In this document: piece by piece, positions 17,228 to 25,121 of the stretch
How the letters are laid out: every line of letters begins with the position of its first letter
Position numbering within the stretch: the first letter of the stretch is position 1
From: Hyphomicrobium sp.
GTDB taxonomy: Bacteria > Pseudomonadota > Alphaproteobacteria > Rhizobiales > Hyphomicrobiaceae
Reading direction: 5' to 3'
DNA length: 64,000 nucleotides
NCBI RefSeq assembly: GCF_019744875.1
Contig: NZ_JAIETU010000005.1
Span: 682,001 to 746,000, forward strand
Program-made: the position numbers and the translations under genes
Notes under the pieces: model-generated
What the model saw: the letters and a program-made list of their open reading frames with translations, nothing else
Databases searched by the model: none
What the model was told of the DNA's origin: nothing

Positions 17228-17734
17228 ATGGCTGACGAAAACGATCCAAAATCCACCGAGGACGAGCTGGCCAACGAAAAGCCGGTCCGGCAGATCGAAG
17301 CCCAGGTCGTCGGCCAGTTCATCAAGGATCTCTCGTTCGAAAACCCGAACGTCGAAAAGTTCCTCTCCGCCCCGAGCGAAACCCCGAACATCAAGCTCGA
17401 AATCAACGTCGGCGCCCGGCGGCTCCAGGAAGAGCTGTTCGAGAGCGCCATCGATTTCAAGGCGACTGCCACCGTTAAGGAAGGCACGATCTATCATATC
17501 GAGATCGTCTACGCTGGCATCTTCCGCCTCCGGAACGTGCCGAACGAGATGCTCGAGCCGTTCCTCGTCATCAACTGCCCGACGCTGATTTTCCCGTTCC
17601 TGCGCCGCCTCGTGGCCGACCTGACGCGGGAAGGCGGCTACCCGCCGCTGCTGCTCGATCCGATCGATTTCGCGCAGCTCTACATGCGGCGCAAAAACGA
17701 GATGGCCGCGGCCGGTCAGAAGACGGTCAACTAA
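17228..17734 (+). CDS. secB: Protein-export chaperone SecB
   Basis: Tetrameric cytosolic chaperone that keeps presecretory proteins unfolded and hands them to SecA. The 168-residue product has an acidic N-terminal extension and the SecB core: VGQFIKDLSFENPNVEKFL, VKEGTIYHIEIVYAGIFRL, and FPFLRRLVADLTREGGYPPL followed by LLDPIDFAQLY. Length is typical of alphaproteobacterial SecB. Single gene between the divergent timA and the convergent dnaQ. Confidence 0.97.
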   Translation: MADENDPKSTEDELANEKPVRQIEAQVVGQFIKDLSFENPNVEKFLSAPSETPNIKLEINVGARRLQEELFESAIDFKATATVKEGTIYHIEIVYAGIFRLRNVPNEMLEPFLVINCPTLIFPFLRRLVADLTREGGYPPLLLDPIDFAQLYMRRKNEMAAAGQKTVN

Positions 17735-17748
17735 CTCCGTCGATCAGA

Positions 17749-18480
17749 TCAGGATTGCCTGGTCTCCGCGCCCTCGCTCGGCGCGAAGAAGCGCTTCCAG
17801 AGCGCCTTGGGGCCGAGCGTTTCCACGAATGCGCGATGGGCGGCCACGATGTCGTCCGTGATGCGCGGGGGAAGCGGCACCGGGCGCGGGCCGCGCACGG
17901 CCGCCCGTTCCGCCGTTTCACGCCCCCGCAGCTTGCTGCTCTTGGTGCTGAGCCCAAGATTGCCCTGCCGCTCGCCCAGAAGCTCGACGTAAACGTCGGC
18001 CAGCAGCAGCGAGTCCATCAAGGCGCCGTGCTTGATGCGCTTCGAATTGTCGATGCCGTAGCGTTTGCAAAGCGCATCGAGCGTGTTGGGTCCGGCGGGG
18101 TGCTTGCGGCGCGCGAGCTGCAGGGTATCGACGACGCGGCTCATCGACAGCGCCGGATTGCCCAGGCGCTCCAGCTCGGCGTTCAGGAAGCCGATGTCGA
18201 ACACGGCATTGTGAATGACCAGCGTATCGCCCGCGATGAAGTCCAGAAATTCACCGGCCACGGCGGCGAAGAGCGGCTTGTCGAGCAGGAATGCCGTCGA
18301 CAGACCGTGCACGGCCTCAGCCTCGGCGGGAACGTTGCGCTCGGGATTGATGAACTGGTGGTACTCGCGGCCCGTCGGAATGCGGTTCACGAGCTCGATG
18401 CAGCCGATTTCAATCAAGCGGTCGCCGCGGCGGGGATCGAGGCCGGTCGTTTCGGTGTCGAGCACGATCTCGCGCAGCAT
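17749..18480 (-). CDS. dnaQ: DNA polymerase III epsilon subunit (3'-5' proofreading exonuclease)
   Basis: Proofreading exonuclease of the replicative polymerase. The 243-residue protein has the DEDDh motifs: Exo I LDTETTG (Asp8, Glu10), Exo II VIHNAVFDIGFLN, and Exo III RIKHGALMDSLLLADVYVEL with the catalytic His and Asp. The C-terminal tail after about residue 180 would contact the alpha subunit. The ATG at 18480 places the motif at the usual position; a longer frame up to 18573 would run into coaE. Last gene of the minus-strand run ppsR-maf-aroE-coaE-dnaQ that begins at the origin. Confidence 0.95.
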   Translation of the reverse strand: MLREIVLDTETTGLDPRRGDRLIEIGCIELVNRIPTGREYHQFINPERNVPAEAEAVHGLSTAFLLDKPLFAAVAGEFLDFIAGDTLVIHNAVFDIGFLNAELERLGNPALSMSRVVDTLQLARRKHPAGPNTLDALCKRYGIDNSKRIKHGALMDSLLLADVYVELLGERQGNLGLSTKSSKLRGRETAERAAVRGPRPVPLPPRITDDIVAAHRAFVETLGPKALWKRFFAPSEGAETRQS

Positions 18481-18569
18481 GAAGGTCTCTCGGTCGTTGG
18501 CGGGTCGGTCGTTAGCGGGAATGAGCGAAGCCGGCGCCGGGTACTCAGACCGTTCGAGGACGGTGCGCT

Positions 18570-19184
18570 TCAACGCCAGTGGCGCGCGTAGGCTTCGGCG
18601 GGACGCGACTGCAACGCGTCCAGGATAGCATCGACCTGGGCCTCGCTGTCGGCCAGCGTGCCCCCAGTGTCCACAACAAAGTCGGCGCGGCGGCGCTTTT
18701 CGGCGTCCGGGAGTTGCCGCTCGAGCAGGGCATCGAGGCGCGCGGCCGTCATGCCCGGGCGCGCGAGCACGCGTTCACGCTGGACCTCCGGCGGGGCGGA
18801 GACGACTACGACCTGATCGACATGAGCGTCGAGCCCGGTTTCATAGAGCAGTGGAATTTCAAGGACGGCGATCGAGCCATCCCATTTCTTGATCTCGTCG
18901 AGGAAAGCCTGCTCGGCGCGGCGCACGAGAGGATGGACGATCTGTTCCAGCTCCCGGAAGCGCGCCGGGTCACGCGCAAGGCTGGCGGCCAAGCGGGTGC
19001 GATCGACGCGGCCGTCCGCCGTGGTGCCCGGAAATGCCGCCTCGACTTTCGGCACCGCATCGCCCTCGTACAGGCGGTGCACCTCCTGGTCGGCATCGAA
19101 CACCGGCACGCCGCGGGCGCGCAACATGGCCGCGACGGCGGACTTGCCCATGCCGATCGAACCGGTGAGGCCGACGATCCGCAT
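18570..19184 (-). CDS. coaE: Dephospho-CoA kinase
   Basis: Last step of coenzyme A synthesis, phosphorylating the 3'-hydroxyl of dephospho-CoA. The P-loop GLTGSIGMGKS is at the very N-terminus, followed by the VPVFDADQEVHRLYEG lid/substrate region and ERVLARPGMTAARLDALL near the C-terminus. Length about 204 residues, as expected. Two starts are possible: GTG at 19187, overlapping the aroE stop as GTGA, or ATG at 19184, overlapping as TGATG; the ATG is given here. Pantothenate kinase, the first CoA step, lies at 39048. Confidence 0.95.
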   Translation of the reverse strand: MRIVGLTGSIGMGKSAVAAMLRARGVPVFDADQEVHRLYEGDAVPKVEAAFPGTTADGRVDRTRLAASLARDPARFRELEQIVHPLVRRAEQAFLDEIKKWDGSIAVLEIPLLYETGLDAHVDQVVVVSAPPEVQRERVLARPGMTAARLDALLERQLPDAEKRRRADFVVDTGGTLADSEAQVDAILDALQSRPAEAYARHWR

Positions 19185-20026
19185 CACGCACCCTCGATGT
19201 CGGCGGCGATGCGGTCATAGAGTTCGTCCGTCACCTCGGGGCGGACGCCGAACCATTTCTCGAAACCCGGCACGGCCTGGTGCAGCAGCATGCCGAGGCC
19301 ATCGACGGTGCGCAGGCCATGCCGGCGTGCGTCGCGGATCAGGCCGGTTTCCAGCGGTGCATAGACGATGTCGGAGACGATGCAGTCGGGATGGAAGTCC
19401 GTGAAATCGAGGTCCAGCGAACCGGCGCCCTTGAGGCCGACGGACGTGGTGTTGACGAGCACGGAGGCTTCGGTCGAGGCGCGCGAGCGCTGATCCCACG
19501 GCATCACCTTGATGCGCGGCCCGAAGGCCTGCGCCAGGACTTCGGCGCGTTCGGCGGAGCGATTGAACAGGCGGATCTCGGACACGCCCGCCTCGAGGAA
19601 CCCGTGAATGATGGCGCGCGCGGCACCTCCCGCGCCGAGGATCGACACGGGTGCGTCGCGGCGGGACCAATCCTCGGCTTCGAGGCCAAGATAGGTCATG
19701 TAACCGTAGGTGTCCGTGTTCGACGCATGCAGCTTGCCGCCCTCGATCCACAGCGTGTTCGCGGCGCCAACAGCAGTCGCCGAGGCGTCGCGCTCATCGA
19801 CGAGACGGAAGGCCGTTTCCTTGAACGGAATCGTGACGTTGCAGCCGGACAGGCCCTCGCTCGCCAAGGATGTGAAGAACGTTTCGACGGTGTCCGGCGG
19901 CACGGCCCGCTTTGTATACGTGCCGTCGATCCCATAGCGCGCGAGCCAATAGCCGTGAATGGCGGGCGAGCGCGAATGCTCGATCGGCCAGCCGATGACA
20001 CACGCATGCTTTGGGCTTTTCGTCAT
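19184..20026 (-). CDS. aroE: Shikimate dehydrogenase
   Basis: NADPH-dependent reduction of 3-dehydroshikimate to shikimate in aromatic amino acid synthesis. The 280-residue protein starts with the substrate-binding motif VIGWPIEHSRSPAIHGYW, has the N-V-T-I-P-F-K motif CNVTIPFKETAF with the catalytic Lys, the nucleotide-binding ILGAGGAARAIIHG and the NTTSVGLKGAG block. It overlaps maf by 4 bp upstream and coaE downstream, so the three are translationally linked. Confidence 0.96.
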   Translation of the reverse strand: MTKSPKHACVIGWPIEHSRSPAIHGYWLARYGIDGTYTKRAVPPDTVETFFTSLASEGLSGCNVTIPFKETAFRLVDERDASATAVGAANTLWIEGGKLHASNTDTYGYMTYLGLEAEDWSRRDAPVSILGAGGAARAIIHGFLEAGVSEIRLFNRSAERAEVLAQAFGPRIKVMPWDQRSRASTEASVLVNTTSVGLKGAGSLDLDFTDFHPDCIVSDIVYAPLETGLIRDARRHGLRTVDGLGMLLHQAVPGFEKWFGVRPEVTDELYDRIAADIEGA

Positions 20027-20631
20027 GACACGAGCACCTTCCGGCGAAGCAGCTCGCCAAGCAACGGCACCAACGGCAGGCCCAGGATCGTTGCGTGGGC
20101 GCCATCGACGCTTTCGAAGAGCTGAATGGCCGGTCCCTCGATCTGGTATGCGCCGACGGACGACAGCACGACATCGCCCACTTTCGCGAGATAGGCATCG
20201 AGCGCGGCGTCGCTGAAGGCGCGCATCGTCAGGTGCGCGGCGGCGCTCTCGCGCCAGAGCTCTTCCCCATCGCGTGCCAGCGACGCACTGGAATAGAGCG
20301 TGTGGGACTTGCCGCGCAACGCGCCCAGAACCTCGCGGGCTTCGCGCATCGATGCTGCTTTTTCGAGCAGCCGTCCTTCGAAGGAGAGGACCTGATCGCC
20401 GCCGATGACGAGCGCGCCGGGATGGCGGGCGCTCACGGCTTTCGCTTTTTCTTCTGCGAGCCGCCCCGCGACCTGGCTGTGCGATCCGCCGGCCGCAAGC
20501 ACCTGATCGCGAATGTCCGCTTCGTCCACGTTCGCCGGATCGACCGTGAAGGCGAGGCCGGCAGCTTCCAGCATGGCGCGCCGCGTGGCGCTGCCGGAGG
20601 CCAGGATCAGATTTCGCGCCTCACTCACCAT
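20023..20631 (-). CDS. maf: Maf-family nucleotide pyrophosphatase
   Basis: House-cleaning nucleoside triphosphate pyrophosphatase; family members hydrolyse dTTP/UTP or 7-methyl-GTP. The 202-residue protein shows LILASGSATRRAMLEAAGL, the VIGGDQVLSFEG acidic motif and VGAYQIEGPAIQLFESVDG (the usual Y-x-I-E-G). The substrate clade is not certain from sequence. The ATG at 20631 overlaps the ppsR stop (20621) by 11 bp, and the stop overlaps aroE by 4 bp. Confidence 0.92.
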   Translation of the reverse strand: MVSEARNLILASGSATRRAMLEAAGLAFTVDPANVDEADIRDQVLAAGGSHSQVAGRLAEEKAKAVSARHPGALVIGGDQVLSFEGRLLEKAASMREAREVLGALRGKSHTLYSSASLARDGEELWRESAAAHLTMRAFSDAALDAYLAKVGDVVLSSVGAYQIEGPAIQLFESVDGAHATILGLPLVPLLGELLRRKVLVS

Positions 20632-21508
20632 GGGTCGGCTCGTTTGCCGGCTCGGGCGGCACCGTCTCCGAATCGTCACTCGCGCCCGCCTCGCGGTCCT
20701 GCATCAGGCGAATGATGGTCGCGGCCGTTTCTTCGACCGAGCGGCGCGTGACGTCGATCACCGGCCAGCCGTGCTTGGCGCAGAGCTTGCGGGTGTAGGT
20801 GATCTCGGCGGCGATCCGGCTGCGGTCGACGTAGTCGTCGAGGTCGCGATCGGCCAGCAGCAGTGCGCGGTTGCGGCGGACTTCGGCGATCCGGTCCGGG
20901 CTCGCGATCAGGCAGACGACGAACGCGGAATGCTGGCTCGCGATCTGCTCGGGGAACGGCAGCGACGGCACGAGCGGCACGTTCGCCGTCTTGTATCCGC
21001 GCTGCGAGAGATAGATGCTCGTCGGCGTTTTCGACGTGCGCGAAATGCCGAGCAGGATGATGTCGGCGTCGTTGAGGTCTTCCGGCAGGCGGCCGTCGTC
21101 ATGCGCCATGGTGAAGTTGAGCGCGTCGATGCGACGGAAATAGTCCGCGTCGAGCACGTGCTGGCCGGCGACGCGCGGCGTCTTGGGCGCGCCAAGGTAC
21201 GATTCGAACACCTGCATGATCGGTTGCAGCACCGCCAGGCACGGCACCTTCAGCTCTTTGCACTTGAGCTCGAGCGCAGCGATCAAATCGAGATTGACGA
21301 TCGTGTAGAGCACGATGCCGGGCGCCTGCTCGATCTCCTGCAGTACGCGCTTCAACTGGCGCGCATTGCGCACGAGGGGGTGCACATGCTCGATCGGCCG
21401 GATCTGCGCGTATTGCACCGACGCCGCCTTGGCGATGGTGGTCAGCGTCTCGCCCGTAGAATCCGACACGAGGTGGAGGTGGAAATAGCTCGGCTGGCTG
21501 TGGGCCAT
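20621..21508 (-). CDS. Pyruvate,phosphate/water dikinase regulatory protein (DUF299 kinase/pyrophosphorylase)
   Basis: Bifunctional ADP-dependent kinase and Pi-dependent pyrophosphorylase that controls PEP synthetase or pyruvate phosphate dikinase by threonine phosphorylation. The 295-residue protein opens with FHLHLVSDSTGETLTTIAKA and carries the P-loop-like GISRTSKTPTSIYLSQRGYK and the terminal VIDVTRRSVEETAATI. In Rickettsia and Caulobacter this gene (RP001 in Rickettsia) flanks the chromosomal origin opposite hemE, exactly as here. The C-terminal 20 residues are acidic and variable. Confidence 0.94.
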   Translation of the reverse strand: MAHSQPSYFHLHLVSDSTGETLTTIAKAASVQYAQIRPIEHVHPLVRNARQLKRVLQEIEQAPGIVLYTIVNLDLIAALELKCKELKVPCLAVLQPIMQVFESYLGAPKTPRVAGQHVLDADYFRRIDALNFTMAHDDGRLPEDLNDADIILLGISRTSKTPTSIYLSQRGYKTANVPLVPSLPFPEQIASQHSAFVVCLIASPDRIAEVRRNRALLLADRDLDDYVDRSRIAAEITYTRKLCAKHGWPVIDVTRRSVEETAATIIRLMQDREAGASDDSETVPPEPANEPTHGE

Positions 21509-21920
21509 CTGTGGATCAGAAGCCTTGTATTCGGTTCGTCACGGCCGGAGTTGTGCCTGCCGTTGGCAACGTGTGCTGGTTGTCCACCGGGATACCCCGA
21601 TTACAGCCGATGTGAAGCAAATTTCTGTGGCGAGGCTCTTCCCCGTGGATGACATGATCCTCGACAGGCCATCACGGTCAATCCACAAGGCATCCCCAGA
21701 GACGTGATGCGCTGGGTGGGCGACAAGCTGTTGACTCGCATAGCCTCTGCCGGGCCTAGTGGCGCCGATCCGAACGGCACCCAAGGTCTTGCGCGTTGGC
21801 GATCCAGCGCTTGAGAGGCTTGGGACGGCACGGGGAAAACGGTGCAATGCCCAGAACCCCCAGCCCTAATAACAATAAAAATAACCTTAAGATTCTTAAT
21901 CTTTTATTGAAGGGAAGATC
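21509..21920. other. Putative chromosomal replication origin (oriC) between ppsR and hemE
   Basis: The position between the DUF299 gene and hemE matches the origin of Caulobacter and Rickettsia and the hemE-linked origin of rhizobia. A 45 bp tract (21867-21911) has 38 A/T bases in a GC-rich genome and could be the unwinding element. It contains a 13 bp palindrome TTAAGATTCTTAA (21887-21899) with a central GATTC (GANTC, CcrM-type methylation site). A CtrA-like TTAA-N7-TTGA lies at 21896-21910. Near-consensus DnaA boxes: TGTGGATCA at 21510 (one mismatch), CAATCCACA at 21679, CGTGGATGA at 21644 and TTGTCCACC at 21580 (two mismatches each). The region also holds the hemE promoter. Confidence 0.72.
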
Positions 21921-22988
21921 ATGAGCGAGAGAGGACAGGCCGGGGCAGGCTCGGCAGTCGAGAGGCGATTTCTGGCACCGTTCCGTGGTCAGACGCTCGA
22001 CGTGCCCCCGATCTGGCTCATGCGGCAGGCGGGGCGCTATCTGCCGGAGTACCGCGCCACGCGGGCGGAGGCCGGTAGCTTCCTCAAGCTTTGTTACAAT
22101 CCGAAGCTCGCCGCCGAAGTGACGCTGCAGCCGATCCGCCGCTATGGCTTCGATGCGGCTATTCTGTTCGCGGATATTCTGATCGTTCCGGATGCGCTCG
22201 GGCAGGGCGTGCGGTTCGAGGACGGCGAGGGCCCCCGGCTCGATCCGATCCGGTCGGTCGCCGACCTCGCGCGGCTCGATCTCAAGGGCACGTCGGGCAA
22301 ATTCGATATCATTGCCGAGACGGTGCAGCGCCTGCGGCAGGATCTGCCGAGCGAAACGGCGCTGATCGGGTTCTGCGGCGCGCCGTGGACGGTCGCGACC
22401 TACATGGTCCAGGGGCAGGGCTCGGCGGACCAGGCGGAAGCGCGGCTGTGGGCCTATCGCGACCCGGAAGGGTTCGACCAGCTCATCGATCTTTTGACCG
22501 CGGCCTCGATCGACTATCTCGACCGGCAGGTCAAAGCGGGCGCGGATTGTCTCCAGATTTTCGATACTTGGGCCGGTTCTCTGCCAGATGACGAGTTCGA
22601 CCGCTGGGTCGTGGCGCCGACCCGGACGATCCGTGAAGCGCTCAAGGACATGCACCCGGATGTGCCGGTCATCGGCTTTCCGCGCGGCGCGGGCGCGACG
22701 GCGGTCTGGTACGTGTCGGAGACGGGCGTCAACGGCATCGGCTGCGATACGGCGACGCCGCCGTTCGTGATGAGCGAGGCCTTCGACGAGGAGGACGTGG
22801 TCATCCAGGGCAATCTCGATCCGCTGCTGCTGGTGGCAGGCGGGGCGAGGCTCGACGAGCGGGTGGACGAGATCCTCGACCTGATGCGCGACAAGAGATT
22901 CATATTCAACCTGGGGCATGGAATCGTGCCACAAACGCCGCCGGAGCACGTGGCCAAGCTGGTCGAGCGGGTCCGGCGCGGGGGGTGA
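21921..22988 (+). CDS. hemE: Uroporphyrinogen decarboxylase
   Basis: Converts uroporphyrinogen III to coproporphyrinogen III in haem synthesis. The 355-residue protein has both family signatures: PPIWLMRQAGRYLPEYR near the N-terminus and GFCGAPWTVATYMVQG in the middle, plus DTWAGSLPDDEFDRW and the C-terminal NLGHGIVPQTPPEHV. A good AGGGAAG ribosome site precedes the ATG. It is the first gene to the right of the putative origin and is followed by hemJ after 41 bp. Confidence 0.97.
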   Translation: MSERGQAGAGSAVERRFLAPFRGQTLDVPPIWLMRQAGRYLPEYRATRAEAGSFLKLCYNPKLAAEVTLQPIRRYGFDAAILFADILIVPDALGQGVRFEDGEGPRLDPIRSVADLARLDLKGTSGKFDIIAETVQRLRQDLPSETALIGFCGAPWTVATYMVQGQGSADQAEARLWAYRDPEGFDQLIDLLTAASIDYLDRQVKAGADCLQIFDTWAGSLPDDEFDRWVVAPTRTIREALKDMHPDVPVIGFPRGAGATAVWYVSETGVNGIGCDTATPPFVMSEAFDEEDVVIQGNLDPLLLVAGGARLDERVDEILDLMRDKRFIFNLGHGIVPQTPPEHVAKLVERVRRGG

Positions 22989-23029
22989 CCGCCCGCGCGC
23001 TGGGGAGTTTCGGGTGAAGGATCGATCCG

Positions 23030-23557
23030 ATGGCTGAGACAGCGCAGGGTGACAGTTCCGGCAAGCGGGCCGCCATTGCGTTCGCCTCCGTGATCGGGTT
23101 CGGCGCGGTGATCGCCTATCTGGCCGGCCCGAATGCCTACAACTGGCTCAAGGCGCTGCATGTGATCGCCGTCATCTCGTGGATGGCGGGCATGCTCTAC
23201 CTGCCGCGCCTGTTTATCTACCATTGCGGGGCGGCGCCCGGATCGGAGCTCTCCGAGACGCTCAAGGTGATGGAGCAGCGGCTGCTGGCGATCATCATCA
23301 CGCCGGCGATGATCGCGACCTGGGTGATCGGCCTGTGGTTGGCCTGGCAGGGCGGGTACTTTTCCTCGGGCTGGTTCCACGCCAAGTTCGCGCTCGTTTT
23401 CGCGATGTCAGGCGTTCATGGTTTCTTCTCGGCCTCGGCGCGGCGGTTCGCCGAAGACCGCAACACGGTGCCGGCCGCGCGCTGGCGGCTCTGGAACGAG
23501 GTGCCGACCGCGCTCATGATCTTCATCGTTATCCTCGTGATCGTGAAACCGTTTTAA
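23030..23557 (+). CDS. hemJ: Protoporphyrinogen oxidase HemJ
   Basis: Membrane protoporphyrinogen IX oxidase of the HemJ type, found where HemG and HemY are absent. The 175-residue protein has four to five membrane segments and the conserved NWLKALHVIAVISWMAGMLY (with the haem-ligand His) and FYLPRLF-like LPRLFIYHC block. Further blocks are LAIIITPAMIATWVIG and WFHAKFALVFAMSGVHGF. The N-terminus has a short polar extension. Cotranscription with hemE is likely and gives two adjacent haem steps. Confidence 0.93.
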   Translation: MAETAQGDSSGKRAAIAFASVIGFGAVIAYLAGPNAYNWLKALHVIAVISWMAGMLYLPRLFIYHCGAAPGSELSETLKVMEQRLLAIIITPAMIATWVIGLWLAWQGGYFSSGWFHAKFALVFAMSGVHGFFSASARRFAEDRNTVPAARWRLWNEVPTALMIFIVILVIVKPF

Positions 23558-23611
23558 AGCTCTTGCGTTTGGCTGGTAACGCTTTCGCTCACCAAATTCG
23601 TTTGCTATAGA

Positions 23612-23775
23612 GAGAAGGATCGAATCGACCCCTGGTCTCTCCGGCCGGGATGTTGGCTGCAAGGCGCACCGCGCTTCGGCCAACCGGCTTTCCAGCCACC
23701 TCTCACAATTCCCCACCTTTCCGGCTACCGGCGACCCTCTCTCCCCCCTTCGCCGTGGCTGCTATGGAGCGGTTC
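23612..23775 (+). promoter_or_regulatory. Leader of rho with C-rich, G-poor tract
   Basis: The roughly 165 nt upstream of rho contain a strongly C-rich segment at 23698-23750: 28 C against only 5 G in 53 nt. Such C-over-G bubbles are typical rut sites for Rho loading, and rho is autoregulated by attenuation in its leader in E. coli. A weak -10-like TATAGA is at 23606-23611. The regulatory role is inferred. Confidence 0.45.
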
Positions 23776-25041
23776 ATGACCGAAATGAAGCTCGAGGACC
23801 TCAAGCTTAAGTCCCCCACCGAGCTGTTGAGCTTTGCCGAAGAAGTCGGCGTCGAAAATGCCAGCACGCTGCGCAAGCAGGAGCTGATGTTCGCAACCTT
23901 GAAGCAGCTCGCTGCCAAAGAGGTGGACATCACCGGCATCGGCGTCGTCGAGGTTCTTCAGGACGGCTTCGGCTTTCTGCGTTCGCCGGACGCGAACTAC
24001 CTGCCCGGCCCGGACGACATCTACATCTCGCCTTCGCAGATCCGCCGCTTCGCGCTCCGCACGGGCGACACCGTCGAGGGCCAGATCAGAAGCCCGAAGG
24101 ATGGCGAGCGCTACTTCGCTCTGCTCAAGGTCAACCGGATCAATTTCGAAGATCCCGAAGCCACCAAGCACAAGATCCACTTCGACAACCTGACGCCGCT
24201 CTATCCGACGAGCTGGCTCAAGATGGAAATCGAAGACCCGACCATCCGCGATCTCTCCGCCCGCGTCATCGACATCGTCGTTCCTCTCGGCAAAGGCCAG
24301 CGCGCCCTCATCGTGGCGCCTCCGCGCACCGGTAAGACGGTGCTGCTCCAAAACATCGCCCACTCGATCACCGCCAACCATCCCGAGTGCTACCTCATCG
24401 TGCTGCTCATCGACGAGCGGCCCGAGGAAGTCACCGACATGCAGCGCTCGGTGAAGGGCGAGGTGATCTCCTCGACGTTCGACGAGCCGGCCTCGCGCCA
24501 CGTGCAGGTTTCGGAAATGGTGATCGAGAAGGCCAAGCGCCTCGTCGAGCACAAGCGCGACGTCGTCATTCTGCTCGACAGCATCACGCGCCTCGGCCGC
24601 GCCTATAACACGGTCGTTCCGTCTTCCGGCAAGGTGCTCACGGGCGGCGTCGACTCCAACGCGCTGCAGCGCCCGAAGCGCTTCTTCGGTGCGGCCCGCA
24701 ACATCGAAGAGGGTGGCTCTCTGACCATCATCGCGACCGCGCTGGTCGATACCGGCAGCCGCATGGACGAGGTCATTTTCGAAGAGTTCAAGGGCACGGG
24801 CAACTCGGAAATCATTCTCGACCGCAAGGTCTCCGACAAGCGCGTTTTCCCGTCGATCGACGTGGCGCGCTCGGGCACGCGCAAGGAAGACCTGCTGGTG
24901 CCGAAGGATCAGCTCAAGAAGGTCTACGTGCTGCGGCGCATCCTCAATCCGATGGGAACGATGGACGCCATCGAGTTCCTGCTCGACAAGCTGCGCTCGA
25001 CCAAGACCAACGGCGAGTTCTTCCAGTCGATGAATACCTGA
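23776..25041 (+). CDS. rho: Transcription termination factor Rho
   Basis: Hexameric RNA-dependent ATPase/helicase that ends transcription at rut-dependent sites. The 421-residue protein has the N-terminal RNA-binding domain ([20 protein letters not shown]), Walker [16 protein letters not shown], Walker B region [18 protein letters not shown], and the Q/R-loop segments [20 protein letters not shown]. The ATG at 23776 gives the canonical [18 protein letters not shown] start; an ATG four codons earlier is possible. A strong hairpin terminator follows at 25074. Confidence 0.97.
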   Translation: MTEMKLEDLKLKSPTELLSFAEEVGVENASTLRKQELMFATLKQLAAKEVDITGIGVVEVLQDGFGFLRSPDANYLPGPDDIYISPSQIRRFALRTGDTVEGQIRSPKDGERYFALLKVNRINFEDPEATKHKIHFDNLTPLYPTSWLKMEIEDPTIRDLSARVIDIVVPLGKGQRALIVAPPRTGKTVLLQNIAHSITANHPECYLIVLLIDERPEEVTDMQRSVKGEVISSTFDEPASRHVQVSEMVIEKAKRLVEHKRDVVILLDSITRLGRAYNTVVPSSGKVLTGGVDSNALQRPKRFFGAARNIEEGGSLTIIATALVDTGSRMDEVIFEEFKGTGNSEIILDRKVSDKRVFPSIDVARSGTRKEDLLVPKDQLKKVYVLRRILNPMGTMDAIEFLLDKLRSTKTNGEFFQSMNT

Positions 25042-25073
25042 GACGGGAAACGATCAGTCTCTCTGGCGACATG

Positions 25074-25107
25074 AAAAAGCGGCGGGTCAGGCGACCCGCC
25101 GCTTTTT
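25074..25107. terminator. Bidirectional intrinsic terminator between rho and the chemoreceptor gene
   Basis: A perfect 15 bp inverted repeat, AAAAAGCGGCGGGTC and GACCCGCCGCTTTTT, with the 4-base loop AGGC. A-run and T-run on either side let it serve the convergent rho (plus) and chemoreceptor (minus) transcripts. Confidence 0.95.
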
Positions 25108-25121
25108 TGTCTCGTGCGAGA

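Noticed and set aside
21690-21698. GCATCCCCA as a further DnaA box in the putative origin
   Set aside because: Three mismatches to TTATCCACA, too weak to count.
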